A DNA stretch of 64,000 nucleotides from Polyodon spathula. Its lineage: Eukaryota; Chordata; Actinopteri; Acipenseriformes; Polyodontidae. Numbering within the stretch: position 1 is the stretch's first letter; each line of letters opens with the position of its first letter. The notes beneath the pieces are model-generated. The model had not been told where the DNA came from. It worked only from the letters and a program-made list of their open reading frames with translations, and ran no database searches. Both the position numbers and the translations under genes were made by a program. Below are positions 41,181 through 51,669 of the stretch, piece after piece. The stretch is taken from contig NC_054559.1 in the NCBI RefSeq assembly GCF_017654505.1, positions 8,771,281 through 8,835,280 of the forward strand, given 5' to 3'.

Positions 41181-42795
41181 ATATAACATATATTTTTAAA
41201 AATCACTTACTGAGCATCTCTTTCAACAGGACCCTTTCAACAGGACCCCTTTAATCTTGTAAAATATTTCTAAAAACAGAGAGTGACACAAATCGCTGAA
41301 AACCCTTCCTCTTGCACTCTGACGAGGATGATTTGTTCATATTATGCTACTAAAAAAGAAATGTAGGTAATATATCCTGAATGATCTATTGTCAGCTGTG
41401 CGTTTCATTTTTTCAGACATAAAAGATTACTCCATTCCAAATGGTTTACCAAAAGATTTGGACCAAATTATATTTATAACCTATGATGGCCACATCTAGT
41501 ACGACTGGGGAAAAGCAAAATCTGTTTGGAACCGCAAGCTCAACTGTGATGGAGCTAAAATATCAAACAGATAGAAAATAAACCAAGTCGCTCCATAAAC
41601 TTGACAGGATTCCAACTGCATTCAGATGATGCACTGTTAATCTGATAGAGCTGTCTTAATGTACTAATGTAAATGTTACAAGGTCATTTGGTTGCCAAGA
41701 CAAATGACTCACATGGTGGTTTGTACCCTGGTGAAGAAAGATGAAACCATGAGCTTAACAGTTAGAGATACCACACAGGTGACTTGAACTCCAATCCTAA
41801 AGGTAAAACTGTGTTTTGGACTTCAATGCAATATATTGCCTGTCCCATTTGTAAATGAACAATATTTCATTAGTCTATACTGACATCTTTATATAGTACT
41901 GTAGCTTCATAAGACTCAAGGGAGTACCAAGAGCAAGAGTAAAGATAAAAAAACATCTCTTTAAAACATACACTAATTGTACTAAAACTCAGTGTGGCCC
42001 GTTCATTATTAATGAAGAAAAAAGATGACCTATAGGAAGGAGTGTAATATATACTGTCAGAAATTATAGGGAAATCCATATAAAATATACATCACTTATT
42101 ATTACGCAAATGGTAACACTAAAGCATAACCATAGTGAACACTGAAAAGCACAACGTACTCAAAATCTTAAAATGCTTACCCTTGTTGTTATTTGTAATT
42201 TGAAGGTCTACTGGGTCTACTTTAAAAATACCATAAAATAAGATCAACATTCACATGATATTTAAACAGCTTACCCTGTCAATGACAAACCCAAATAGGG
42301 ATTTTGCCATTTCAAAAAGCAAATCCCACACACATCATTTAACCCTGAATGTCAAATTGATCATTTCCAGGAAATTAGAAACCTGTAAAGGAGGGCTGTG
42401 TGGGCAGAGACGGATAACAGCAAAAACATAGAGCTCATTTCACCCTTTTCTTTCTATTTTTTACCTGTCAACCTACTTTCTGATGCATTGACCTAATATA
42501 CATGTGGAATTGTGCTCTGAATAATAAGCAGGTTTGAACTGCCATTCACAATAAAGCAATTACAATGGTGATTGTTTCTCAGACCCGTGCCTTAGGGTTT
42601 GCTGTATCAATCAACCCTTTCAATAGTGCAGATCAGTACACAGCACTAGGAAAGATAACTCAAGACTGCTCTACTAGTATGGGAAAGATGACTCCACTCA
42701 ATTTTTTTTCAGTGAAGAAATTATTTTACTAGTTATTATGAGGTCGTTAGTGAGGAAAGATGCTTGTGAATTCCCTGATTGTGTATTCCCTAATT
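41181..42795. other. Gene-free sequence
   Basis: Unique AT-rich DNA, no gene or mobile-element ends seen. A short direct duplication of CAACAGGACCC(T/C)TT occurs at about 41225-41250. Confidence 0.45.
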
Positions 42796-43050
42796 GTGTG
42801 TGTATGTATGTGCTTGAGTGTGTGCGTCTGTGTGTGCGTGCGTGTGTGTGTTTGCGTGTGTGCATGCGTGTGGGTGTGTTTGTGTGTGACTGTGTGGGTG
42901 TGTATGTGTGGGTGTGTTTCTGTGTGAGTGTGTGTATGCGTGTGTGCGTGTGTGGGTGCGTTTGTGCATGTGCATGTGTGGGTACGAGTGTGCGTGTTTG
43001 CATGTGTGCGTGTGGGTGTGTTTGTGTGTGTGTGTGTGGGGGGGGTGTTT
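42796..43050. repeat. Degenerate (TG)n / TGTGCG tract
   Basis: About 255 bp of TG with regular TGCG, TGGG and TGTA variants, ending in a G run at about 43038-43047. Long open frames on both strands (Cys-Val on plus, His-Thr on minus) are translated repeat, not genes. Alternating purine-pyrimidine DNA of this kind can adopt Z-form. Confidence 0.95.
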
Positions 43051-43875
43051 GGGATTAACATTCTGCCCCGTCATGATATCTATTGCTCCTGACACTTACC
43101 CACCTAAACTCAACTATTTGAAAAATGAGTTTGATCTCATATATAAAGGCAGCTGATTCTCACCAGTGCATAAATCACACAGACATTCACTTCCTGCACC
43201 AATATTATTAACAGAAGAGAGCTCTTGACTGTTGAAGTTTTTAAAAAATGGGATCCAGCCAAGTTTAAAATGACCTCAAAGTATGAGAAAGGCACACACT
43301 ATTCTATAGTTTCTGCAGTACGTGGTCTGCTGTATTTGACTTTGTTCTACAGGTGTTCTGGCGATGATATAAATATGAACTACCTCGATCTCTAAATCTC
43401 CCTTTGTAAAGAAATGTCTCATTAAACCCTCATATGACAAGCACAACTACCCCAACAGTTTTAAGCAATGTTTTTGCCTTCTGTCAAACAAGCTTCAAAT
43501 CCTGCATGGTTTATCATTCACCGCCTGCCAGTGCCACAGGACTTAAAGAAGTTTCCTATTTGATTCAGATATAAAGGACTTGCTAAGCATAGTCATTAGA
43601 AACCAATAGACAGCTGATAAAAATCTGCAGTGAGTCTGCATTCCTGTTGATGTATACGACACATAAAAGCACAAGGAGATTTATACTGAGCTAGCTGATT
43701 CCTGTTCTTACATTACTCAAGGACATCTGTGAAAATGAAATGAAACTCTCAAGGTCTGTTCCTGTCTTACAACAATATTTAATGATCAAAAAATGTTCTT
43801 TGCCCCTGATGGTCTGTTATAGAAATCTGTATCAGGCTAAAGTTAATCTGTATTAGGGTTAAAGTTATTAGACAT
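43051..43875. other. Gene-free sequence
   Basis: No feature recognised. Confidence 0.5.
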
Positions 43876-43899
43876 AGAATATATATATATATATATATA
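43876..43899. repeat. Short (TA)n tract
   Basis: About 12 AT units just ahead of the GCCGCCCTCGAAT motif cluster. Confidence 0.9.
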
Positions 43900-43914
43900 G
43901 TATTACTTCATTTT

Positions 43915-44813
43915 GGTGCCGCCCTCGAATTAAAGACGCCCTTGTACTGACGCCACAGTCATACATCAGCTGTATAACAGAGGCCGCCCTCGAATAAACG
44001 CTGCTATCAATAAAGAAACATTAAAGTTTTTTTTTCTTCCCCGCACTAAAAAAAAAATATACAGTAAACAAATAAACACACTGACTATGCACATGTAACA
44101 CCCCCGAAGAGATAGGAACCTCAATCGAGCACGTAAATTACAAACTAATGTACACACACATAGTATGCACATTTTATTTTATGGTAGTACAGTTCTGAAA
44201 GAAAATCCAAGATAAACTACGTACAGAACCGCAGTCCTTCTGAAGTTCATATAGGTGGTTTTGTTGTATTGTTTTTAGTTCAACTGTAATTCCCGTATTC
44301 AATCCCATAAAAATAAAAACAATGTGCTTACTGTCTATGAGAAGATTTAGTTTTAGATTCTCTTGCAGAGAAATTACAAGCAAGTTACAGTGAGAAAAAA
44401 ATAACCGAGTAGGATATATTGTAGTTTTTACAGAAATCAAACTGATATTCTGAGGTAATTTTTGGTGCAGAAAAACATCTACGTCACACTCTTGGATTTA
44501 ATTGCCACGCCAGCATTGTCCCGCCCCTTAACAACTAATACACACTCCTGAGTCACTAGTACAGTACTCCCCTGACATTCTAACTCTCACCTAATAGGTT
44601 CTCGGTTACCGTCGCTGATAAATGTACTGTAGTCAAAGTAGGTTAGCCACATGCTGCTACATACAGGTAGTATGTATTACAGGAAGTAAGCAACTGTGAT
44701 ACTTCTAAAATGTCATAAATCATGTAATAAAATATTGCAGTTTGAAAATCGTAGTATTATTAATAATATTAACAGTATTGTATAAAGGCCGCCCTCTTTT
44801 AAGCGCTGCAGTC
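43915..44813. repeat. GCCGCCCTC motif cluster, possible DNA-transposon relic
   Basis: Three similar segments lie here in the same orientation: GCCGCCCTCGAATTAAAGAC (about 43918), GGCCGCCCTCGAATAAACGC (about 43982) and GGCCGCCCTCTTTTAAGCGC (about 44788). Such words occur near ends of some fish DNA transposons. Because all three point the same way they are not terminal inverted repeats. No transposase is legible between them, so the class is unresolved. Confidence 0.35.
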
Positions 44814-44937
44814 ATTTTGATCAATTTAAAATATATGCCTCGGCGCCAAATTGATTTCAGTGATGGTTAAACTAGTGTTACGCATCTGGTTATTTCATTT
44901 TGGCCTGTTCCAACCCTTGTCTGTTTTTCAGGGACAA

Positions 44938-44950
44938 CCCCCCCCACTCC

Positions 44951-44981
<31 letters not shown>

Positions 44982-44982
44982 A
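44938..44982. repeat. Poly-C run followed by (CA)n
   Basis: About 26 C residues with one ACT interruption run into about nine CA units. Confidence 0.95.
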
Positions 44983-45716
44983 AACGACATTATAAAAAAT
45001 ACATAGCTGAAAGGACTGTGTTTTAAAATGAGTAGGCTTCCATATAGATGTACTGTATTGGTTTTGTTGGTACAGAACTATATTTTCAACAGAATACGGA
45101 TTTTAATTCAGAACAGTAGGATTCTGAAAATATCCTTTGACAAAACTAAAGAGGCGACACGTTAACTGTAATGCAGTACATACTTTTAAATTCGGTACGT
45201 ATTGTAGCGGTATGTAGAATTTCCCATTAACGACCCAACAGCAAAATTATATCTAAATGTTAACCATGCACAGGACTGCATAAAAGATAAAATGCAATGC
45301 AATTTAGCAAAACCAAAAGATTAAAAAAACAAACAAACACAAAAACCCAACACAGTTTCCATAATTAAAATAGTATCCAAAGTCAGTATTCAAAATTGCA
45401 GAATATAGTGTTCGATAAGGCCCTAATGTCACAGTTCACTTGCAAACAAAGATGAAAGATGCACAAAAACAACAACAACAAAAAAATCACAGTATTTAGA
45501 ACTGTTTGATGATTAACTGTTGCATTACCCTAGCTTGTCTCATGTAACTGCACAGTATAAGACTGATTTAGCATTAGAGAGATTGTTTTTGTTTTGTTTT
45601 TTAAACGCGGGCTATTACGGATATTCAGATAAATTGCAACATTGAAGAGATGGGATTTGTATTATAAAACTGGTGATGAAATCAGTTGTGTGTGATGGGT
45701 TAGTGCATTAATTTGT

Positions 45717-45720
<4 letters not shown>
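44983..45720. other. Gene-free sequence
   Basis: No gene or transposon boundary recognised. Confidence 0.5.
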
Positions 45721-45805
<85 letters not shown>

Positions 45806-45806
45806 T
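45721..45806. repeat. (TA)n microsatellite
   Basis: About 80 bp of TA dinucleotide with a slightly degenerate right edge. Confidence 0.97.
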
Positions 45807-45903
45807 AATGGGGATTGATTTTATTCTTAAAACAAGGGTGGTAAAATGCAACTGATATGTATCTGGGTAACAGTTATCCGAGTGCTGACTGTGTATGTAT
45901 ATA

Positions 45904-46074
45904 CAGTGAACTCCAAAAGTATTTGGACAGTGACACATTTTTTGTTGTTTTGGCTCTGTATTCCAGCACTTTGGATTTGAAATGATACAATGACTGTCAG
46001 CTATAATTTGAGGGTATTTTCATCCATATCGGATGAACCATTTAGAAATTACAGCACGTTTTGTACAGAGACTA

Positions 46075-46105
<31 letters not shown>

Positions 46106-46160
46106 AAACTGCAATAGCAGAAAAACACAAAACAGCCAGCACTGTAAGGTTAGAAAAGCA
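45904..46160 (+). mobile_element. Truncated Tc1-like transposon end
   Basis: After a TA at 45902-45903 comes CAGTGAACTCCAAAAGTATT, followed by TGGACAGTGACACA and a GAAATGATACAATGA stretch, a layout typical of a Tc1-like terminus. No matching right terminus was found downstream, and a T run (46081-46105) interrupts the copy. The right border is a guess. It belongs to a different Tc1-like family from the two full elements in this window. Confidence 0.6.
46081..46105. repeat. Poly-T run
   Basis: About 24 T residues inside the truncated Tc1-like end. Confidence 0.95.
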
Positions 46161-46253
46161 GACTACAATCACCAAGCGATGTAGGCTGTTGAAAAGAAAA
46201 TGGTTAAACGTAGCGCAGTTGTGTAGTGTTTATGATGCAGGGAAACTCCAGAA

Positions 46254-46256
<3 letters not shown>

Positions 46257-46336
<80 letters not shown>
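46257..46336. repeat. (GA)n microsatellite
   Basis: About 39 uninterrupted GA units. A homopurine tract of this length can form triplex DNA. The Arg-Glu and Leu-Ser open frames over it are artefacts. Confidence 0.97.
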
Positions 46337-46341
<5 letters not shown>

Positions 46342-46432
46342 TATAGTGGAGTGAAGCACCATCTACCGAGGTCACCGAGCCCCATGCTGCGTGCACCGAG
46401 ACATTATTCACACTGAGGCACCGAAGCGCCAT

Positions 46433-46710
46433 GGGCAGCTAATGCTGCGGTGCCTACCCTAAGCACGAGTAGTCATCAACCTGGTCAAAACGCAACATGC
46501 ACCAGGGGAGACACATAGGCTGAAGCTGCAGCGGGAGCATGTGCACCGAGGCATCAAAGTAACAAGGGCTGAGCATGCATCGAAGTACCAAAGCACCAGG
46601 GGCAGCTAATGCAGAGGTGTCTACCCAACCGCGTGTAGTCAGCCACCTGGTTAGCATGCAGCACGCACCAAAGGAGACATACAGGCTGAAGCTGTGGCAG
46701 GTTTGAAAAA
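46433..46710. repeat. 167-bp tandem repeat (about 1.7 copies)
   Basis: GGGCAGCTAATGC begins at 46433 and again at 46600. Each is followed by GTCTACC- or GCCTACC-like, GTAGTCA, ACCTGGT, GCACCA, GGAGACA and AGGCTGAAGCTG words in the same order. The copies have diverged. The repeat belongs to a GC-richer island (about 46337-47350) unlike its AT-rich neighbours. Confidence 0.8.
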
Positions 46711-47363
46711 GTTAGTTTGAAAAAGAACAGAGCAGAAGGGAGAACACACTTTTTTTTTCTTGGAAGGCCCACAGCACCCAGGTTGGCGGGCCGAGGCAGC
46801 TGACAAGGTCTACTCGACAGCGGGGCAGGCTAAAGCACAGCCCCAATGGAGGAAAACAAAGTTGACAGGCTTTTTTTTGCTCAAGCTGCGCAAACAACAG
46901 CCGGCAGAGTCACTAAATGATGAGGTAGCAAGCCCCGGTGGAGGAACAGTGTTCTCCCTTAAGGTGTAGGTTGAAAGACAATACATAAACACTAATACTG
47001 CATAGGCAGTCACACTCATAGAACAGACAGCCAAGAAAAGACAAGCAAAGCATACCGTATGAAGACACTCAAAATGGAGCCACTGATTCCGTGAGAGTGG
47101 CAAGCCAGCCCTTAGCATGAATGCAAGGGAACTGCAGTCGACTCAGAAGGGTCTTTTCGAAAAACACACAATGGCTAGTGACACAGACACATACTTTACC
47201 GTAGGTGAGAGGAAAAAGAGGAACTGAGCTCCGCAGAACGACTTATTCCCTCAGTAGGTGGGACCGAGGATGCCATTCCACGGAGGGGCGTATCGGCAGC
47301 TTTGACATAAAATGCTCAGCGAATACCTACCTAAGGCAGGCATATCCCAAAAGTATTGGTTGG
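46711..47363. other. GC-richer island, unclassified
   Basis: This stretch is clearly richer in G, C and CpG than its surroundings and may be part of one large inserted element together with the (GA)n tract and the 167-bp repeat. No transposase, reverse transcriptase or terminal repeat is legible. It ends where the inverted repeat copy at 47364 begins. Confidence 0.4.
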
Positions 47364-48155
47364 TATCCATTTGAACATCAATCCGGGTCTGTCCAAAAGT
47401 TTTGAGTGTTACAGTGACTTGCTGCAGACTTTCGGAACGCTCATGTTTTTGTCCTGACTTTATTAGATATCCTAGATTGCTATAGCTGGTGCTATTCTAT
47501 ATCATCTTTTCTGCACTGAAGAGAAAGACAATTCCAGCAGTATAATTTTTTTAATTGACAGCCACAGTAAGCCGCGGATACCTTTTATAATCAGTTATAA
47601 TCAATTTTTCTGAGAAAGTTAGTGAAAATTAATTTGTAACCAAATTGACTATGATGTCTCTGTTGTCTGATGAAATTTCTAATTATTACTTTGAAGTTCT
47701 CAATAAGGGTCTCTATAAATTTAACAATATTGAGTGAAATTCAGCTATTCTTGCACTGCACACCCTAGAATATTTATGTCCCACCTCTGCTCACTAATGA
47801 TTGGACAGGTGCAAAACCAGAGCAGATCTTTGACTTCCCCTTTGACTAAACTCACATGACCTTCAATTGAAACAGAGAATACCTTCAACGGTGTATGTCC
47901 CTCCTCTGCTCACTTATGATTTGACACCTGCATAGCAAGAGGCAGAACTTTGACTCTCTCATTGGTTAAACCTACTCAAGACCTGCAACTGTTTATTTCC
48001 CGCCTCCGCTCACTTATGATTGGACTGCCACAGAGAAAATACAGATCTTGTATTGGTTTATTTTATTTTGTATATATAAAAAAATTTCTGCACGATTGAA
48101 TTGTAAAAACAAACAATCATTTGCGATCAACTCTATGATCTGTTAATTGGAGAAT

Positions 48156-48160
<5 letters not shown>
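47364..48160 (-). mobile_element. Old AT-rich repeat, copy 2 (inverted, truncated)
   Basis: Read on the minus strand it begins at 48160 with TAGGGATTCTCCAATTAACA, then GAGTTGATCGCA, and ends near 47364 with GGACAGACCCGGATTGATGT and a CAAATGGATA word. This is the same order as 37717-38412. The distal part present in copy 1 is missing; the match stops abruptly at the GC-rich island. Three near-repeated segments containing CACTTATGATTGGAC-like words (about 47790-48030) are extra here. No protein relic is legible. Confidence 0.75.

Positions 48161-48203
<43 letters not shown>
48158..48203. repeat. (TA)n microsatellite
   Basis: About 45 bp of TA, starting exactly where the repeat copy ends, possibly expanded from its TA-containing border. 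Confidence 0.95.
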
Positions 48204-48209
<6 letters not shown>

Positions 48210-48693
48210 TATAAAATACGATATGCTATATTGTTGTGTGAAAAACAGGACTTTATAAACAAAATTCTTTTTAAAAAGATTCGTATCAGGTAATTTTTAG
48301 AATAGTTAATATTATAATATCCCTACAACGTCCAGGTCTGGAGTAAGCATAAAGTGATCTTGGAAGTGTTCAAGCAAGTTCACTTCGAGAAGCTGAAACT
48401 AGATAAGGGTCGGTCATGTTACAGTTTTTCTACTGATCGTTAAGAGTTTCACCGGACCATGTATCTCTAGAGATGTTACACCCACGAAATGCTCCAGCCA
48501 CCACTGTGGTTTTCAAGCTTAACCGATGGCATTTTCAAGGCTTGCCTGCAGACCAGAGAGGATCTAGGATTGTGCTGAAAGCAAACGAATTGCAGTGTTT
48601 CTTTCCCCACTGCACTGTCATCCATCATCTTTATAAGCAATTAAACAAAGACCCACACTCCAGAACAGTATCTTAAAGTTATAAATAACTGTA
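48204..48693. other. Gene-free sequence
   Basis: No feature recognised before the Tc1-like element. Confidence 0.5.
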
Positions 48694-48695
48694 TA

Positions 48696-50088
48696 CAGTG
48701 GTCTGTGGAAGTATTCACCCCCCTTGCAAAGTTTTCACATTTTGTTGGCACCTGAGCATACTCCACGATGCTTTCAAATTAGACTTTACATGTAGAATCT
48801 ATACAAACTACTCCAGATTGATAAAGCTAAAAAACTGCATATAGACTATCTTATAGATAATTTCCCTCAGGTATATAAATACTTTCAAGCTGCAACTCAC
48901 ATAGTGATCCAACAAAGCAACAACGAAACAAGCCAGGGATAAAGTGGTAGAGGCACAGAGCAGGAGAAGGGTACAAGAAAATTTCAAAGGTGCTGATTAT
49001 CCCTCTCAGCACTGCTAATTCCATCATTAAGAAGTGGAAGATGCATCATACCACCCAGACACTACCCAGCTTAGGTAGCCCTCCCAAACTGAACAGCCGG
49101 GCAAGCAGGAAACTGGTTCGGGATGTCACTCAACAATGACCTTGAGAGATCTGCAAACTTCTGTGCCGGAGATGGGAGTCAGTGTTCACACATCAACAAT
49201 AAGTGGGTCCCTACACAAAGCTGGCTTGTATGGATGGGTGGCAAGAAAGAAGCCATTACTCAAAAAGCCTCATGTAAAAGCACGTATGGAGTTTGCGAAA
49301 AAGCATATAGATGATATTGCAGATATGTGGAAAAAGGTTTTGTGGTCAGACGAGACAAAAATTGAACTTTTCGGTATAAATTCCAAGCGTTACGTCTGTC
49401 GCAAGCCTAACACTGCACATTACCCAATCAACACCATCCCAACTGTCAAGCATGGTGGTGGCAGCATCATGTCATGGGGATGCTTCTCTTCAGCAAGGAC
49501 TGGGAAGCTTGTCAGGATAGATGGGAGAATGGATGGTGCAATGTACAGGCGAATCCTTGAGGAAAACCTACTTGAGTCAGCCAAGACTCTGAAACTGGGG
49601 AGGAAATTCACATTTCAGCAGGACAATGACCTAAAGCACAAAGTGAAAGCCACACTGGAATGGTTGAACAAAAAGAAAATTTATGTTCTTGAGTGGCCCA
49701 GTCAAAGTCCTGACTTGAATCCAAATGAAAATGTATGGCAAGACTTGAAGATTGCAGACCATTCACGATACCCAACAAACTTATCAGAACTGGAGCAATT
49801 TTCCATCCTACTGGGCAAAGCTAGTAGAGACCTATCCAAAAAGACTCATGCTGCAGAAGGTACTTCTACCAAGTACTGATTTAAGGGGCTGAATACTTAT
49901 GCAACCAAAATTTCATTTTGTACATTTTCTTGCAAGTTTTGCTGACATTTATCCTCCTCATATAACAGTGTTCAGCTTAACCATTGCAGCTTTGAATAAT
50001 TTTTTTTTTTTTTTTTTAACTGCATACATTATTTGTAATTCAACAAAATGTAACATTGGTAGGGGATGAATACTTCTACAAACCACTG
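48696..50088 (+). mobile_element. Tc1-like transposon, complete but inactive (1393 bp)
   Basis: Flanked by TA at 48694-48695 and 50089-50090. The left end CAGTGGTCTGTGGAAGTATT and the reverse complement of the right end CAGTGGTTTGTAGAAGTATT match closely over about 28 bp. Similarity then becomes patchy (a CATTTTGTTG word is shared). The transposase relic is on the plus strand. The terminal sequence and transposase differ enough from the 18.4-kb element to be a separate, related family. Confidence 0.93.
48925..49879 (+). pseudogene. Tc1-like transposase pseudogene with DD34E triad
   Basis: The longest frame (49136-49879, 247 residues from its first Met) holds most of the catalytic domain. LWSDETKIELFG carries the first Asp (residue 72), followed by VKHGGGSIMSWGCF, then FQQDNDLKHK with the second Asp (163). 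SPDLNPNENVW carries the Glu (198), giving the Tc1 spacing of 34 residues. The frame ends STKY. The N-terminal DNA-binding part (QARDKVVEAQ, from about 48928) lies in another frame with stops, and the C-terminal third looks shortened. Full-length Tc1 transposases are about 340 residues. It is a broken gene despite the preserved triad. Confidence 0.93.
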
Positions 50089-50090
50089 TA

Positions 50091-50812
50091 TATTGTAAAT
50101 ATTATACTGTAGAATGCTGCAGAATGAAGTATCATTTCTGACTGATTTGCTTTTCCAAGTCATGTGAGGCCATGACGTTGCAACAGATTTGTATGAATTA
50201 TATTTTACATTTTCAAACATGTGATTGATATCCAACTATTCCCTTATTTTTGTTAGTATCAACCATTTCTGGGTTGAGCCTAAATTTAATTAAAGTCACT
50301 GCACAGCTGATTTTGAAGAAAAATACAATTTTCTTTTTTTTTTTTGTCATTGCTCTGACATAAGCTCAAAAAACTGCAGCATGCTATATAAAGTAGGTCA
50401 TTCATGGAATGGAGGTTTGAGGTCTACACTCTGTAGTTCACTGTAACCTTACATTTCAAAGGTCATGCTTTTAAAGTCTAATACAACGTGAGTCCACATG
50501 GGTTTCAGTGTAATATGTCACATTGTATCTGTAATACCACTAGCTGACAGATGCATTAGTTGAATGCCAATGATTTGTTAAACTCTCATAAATGCAGCAA
50601 AAGGCTTTATTATCAGTAACTACTAGTGTGATGTTTGTTTGATAGCAAAACTGCACAGTTTCATTACACTTGGTGGCATGTACAGCATGTATGCATTGGC
50701 TTTAAATACACAGTGTTACATAATTTAAGTGAAGGGGCTTTTTGAATACAGTTTAATAAGGCCAGTGGAAAATCGAGCCCACACAGTATTCCACCACTTA
50801 TATAAATAGTCC

Positions 50813-50814
<2 letters not shown>
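50091..50814. other. Gene-free sequence
   Basis: No feature recognised. A T run lies near 50334-50345. Confidence 0.5.
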
Positions 50815-50875
<61 letters not shown>

Positions 50876-50898
50876 TGTTGTTGTTGTTGTTGTTGTTA
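50815..50898. repeat. (TTA)n passing into (TTG)n
   Basis: About 20 TTA units followed by about seven TTG units, then a few more TTA. Confidence 0.96.
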
Positions 50899-51175
50899 TT
50901 ATTATTATAAGGTTTGCTTAAAAAGAAAAGAGTTAGAAGAGCTTTGTTAAAAGTGCAGTCTGCAACAGTGATGTAAGGTTACCTAGCAACAGACAGTCAC
51001 CTACTTCAATCCAGGAAAGTGTTGGTTACCCCTAATCGCTTTGGCTATTGTTCAGCATGGGTTGCCTTCAACCATTATTTTATTGATTAATATTGCTCAG
51101 AGTTTATCTGGTTTTCACACTACACCTCCACCGCAGTGGTACATACTGTATATTTATTTAAAGAAGCACACCTTT

Positions 51176-51654
51176 GGGTTCCCCGAGTGGCTCATCCAGT
51201 TAATGCGAGATGAGTCGTACCGCTTGGATGGCGCCGCTTCGCATCCAGGCTGTACAAAGAGGCCGATCTTTGCTGGGGACTCCGAAGGCTCTGATGTTGC
51301 CAGGGGTGGGGATGGGAAACCGGCAGGGACTTATTCTCCTCATTGCGCAACAGTGAACCCTACTGGCCAGACATCAAGCACATTCAGAGTAGATAAGAAG
51401 CAGGGCTAATTTCTGTCTGCCGGGATTGGTAACTCGCCCACCTCTGCAATGGAATGCTCAGCATAAAACTGATTCTGGCTTTAGGCTTGTGAGATCGAAG
51501 GATGCTCACACGCCCTCAGAACGTCTGTGCTGTGTGGGGACCCGCTGTGGTAATGAGAAAAAACATAACAGTAATGAAAAAAAACATAATTGGACATTTC
51601 AAATTGGGAGAAAATAAATAAAAATAATAATTGGTCACTGTAAATTTAAAAAAA
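51176..51654 (+). mobile_element. tRNA-derived SINE with target duplications (about 479 bp)
   Basis: The head GGGTTCCCCGAGTGGCTCAT is tRNA-like: an A-box-like TGGCTCATCCAG at about 51188, and a B-box-like GCTTCGCATCC at about 51236, spaced as in a tRNA gene. A unique body follows, then a tail with AAATTGGGAGAAAATAAAT and A-rich sequence. The left flank AAGAAGCACACCTTT (51161-51175) and right flank AAGGAAGCACCCTTT (51655-51669) are a slightly diverged target duplication, which fixes both ends. The tail resembles SINE tails mobilised by L2/CR1-like LINEs. The 122-residue open frame across the head and body is not a gene. Confidence 0.85.
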
Positions 51655-51669
51655 AAGGAAGCACCCTTT

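Noticed and set aside
42698..43156. Several overlapping open frames of about 100 codons, Cys/Val- or His/Thr-rich
   Set aside because: They translate the degenerate (TG)n tract. Frames are open on both strands because the repeat lacks stop codons.
46169..46432. Arg-Glu and Ser-Leu repeat proteins
   Set aside because: Translation of the (GA)n microsatellite.
51041..51409. 122-codon open frame
   Set aside because: It crosses the SINE head and its target duplication, so it is not a gene.
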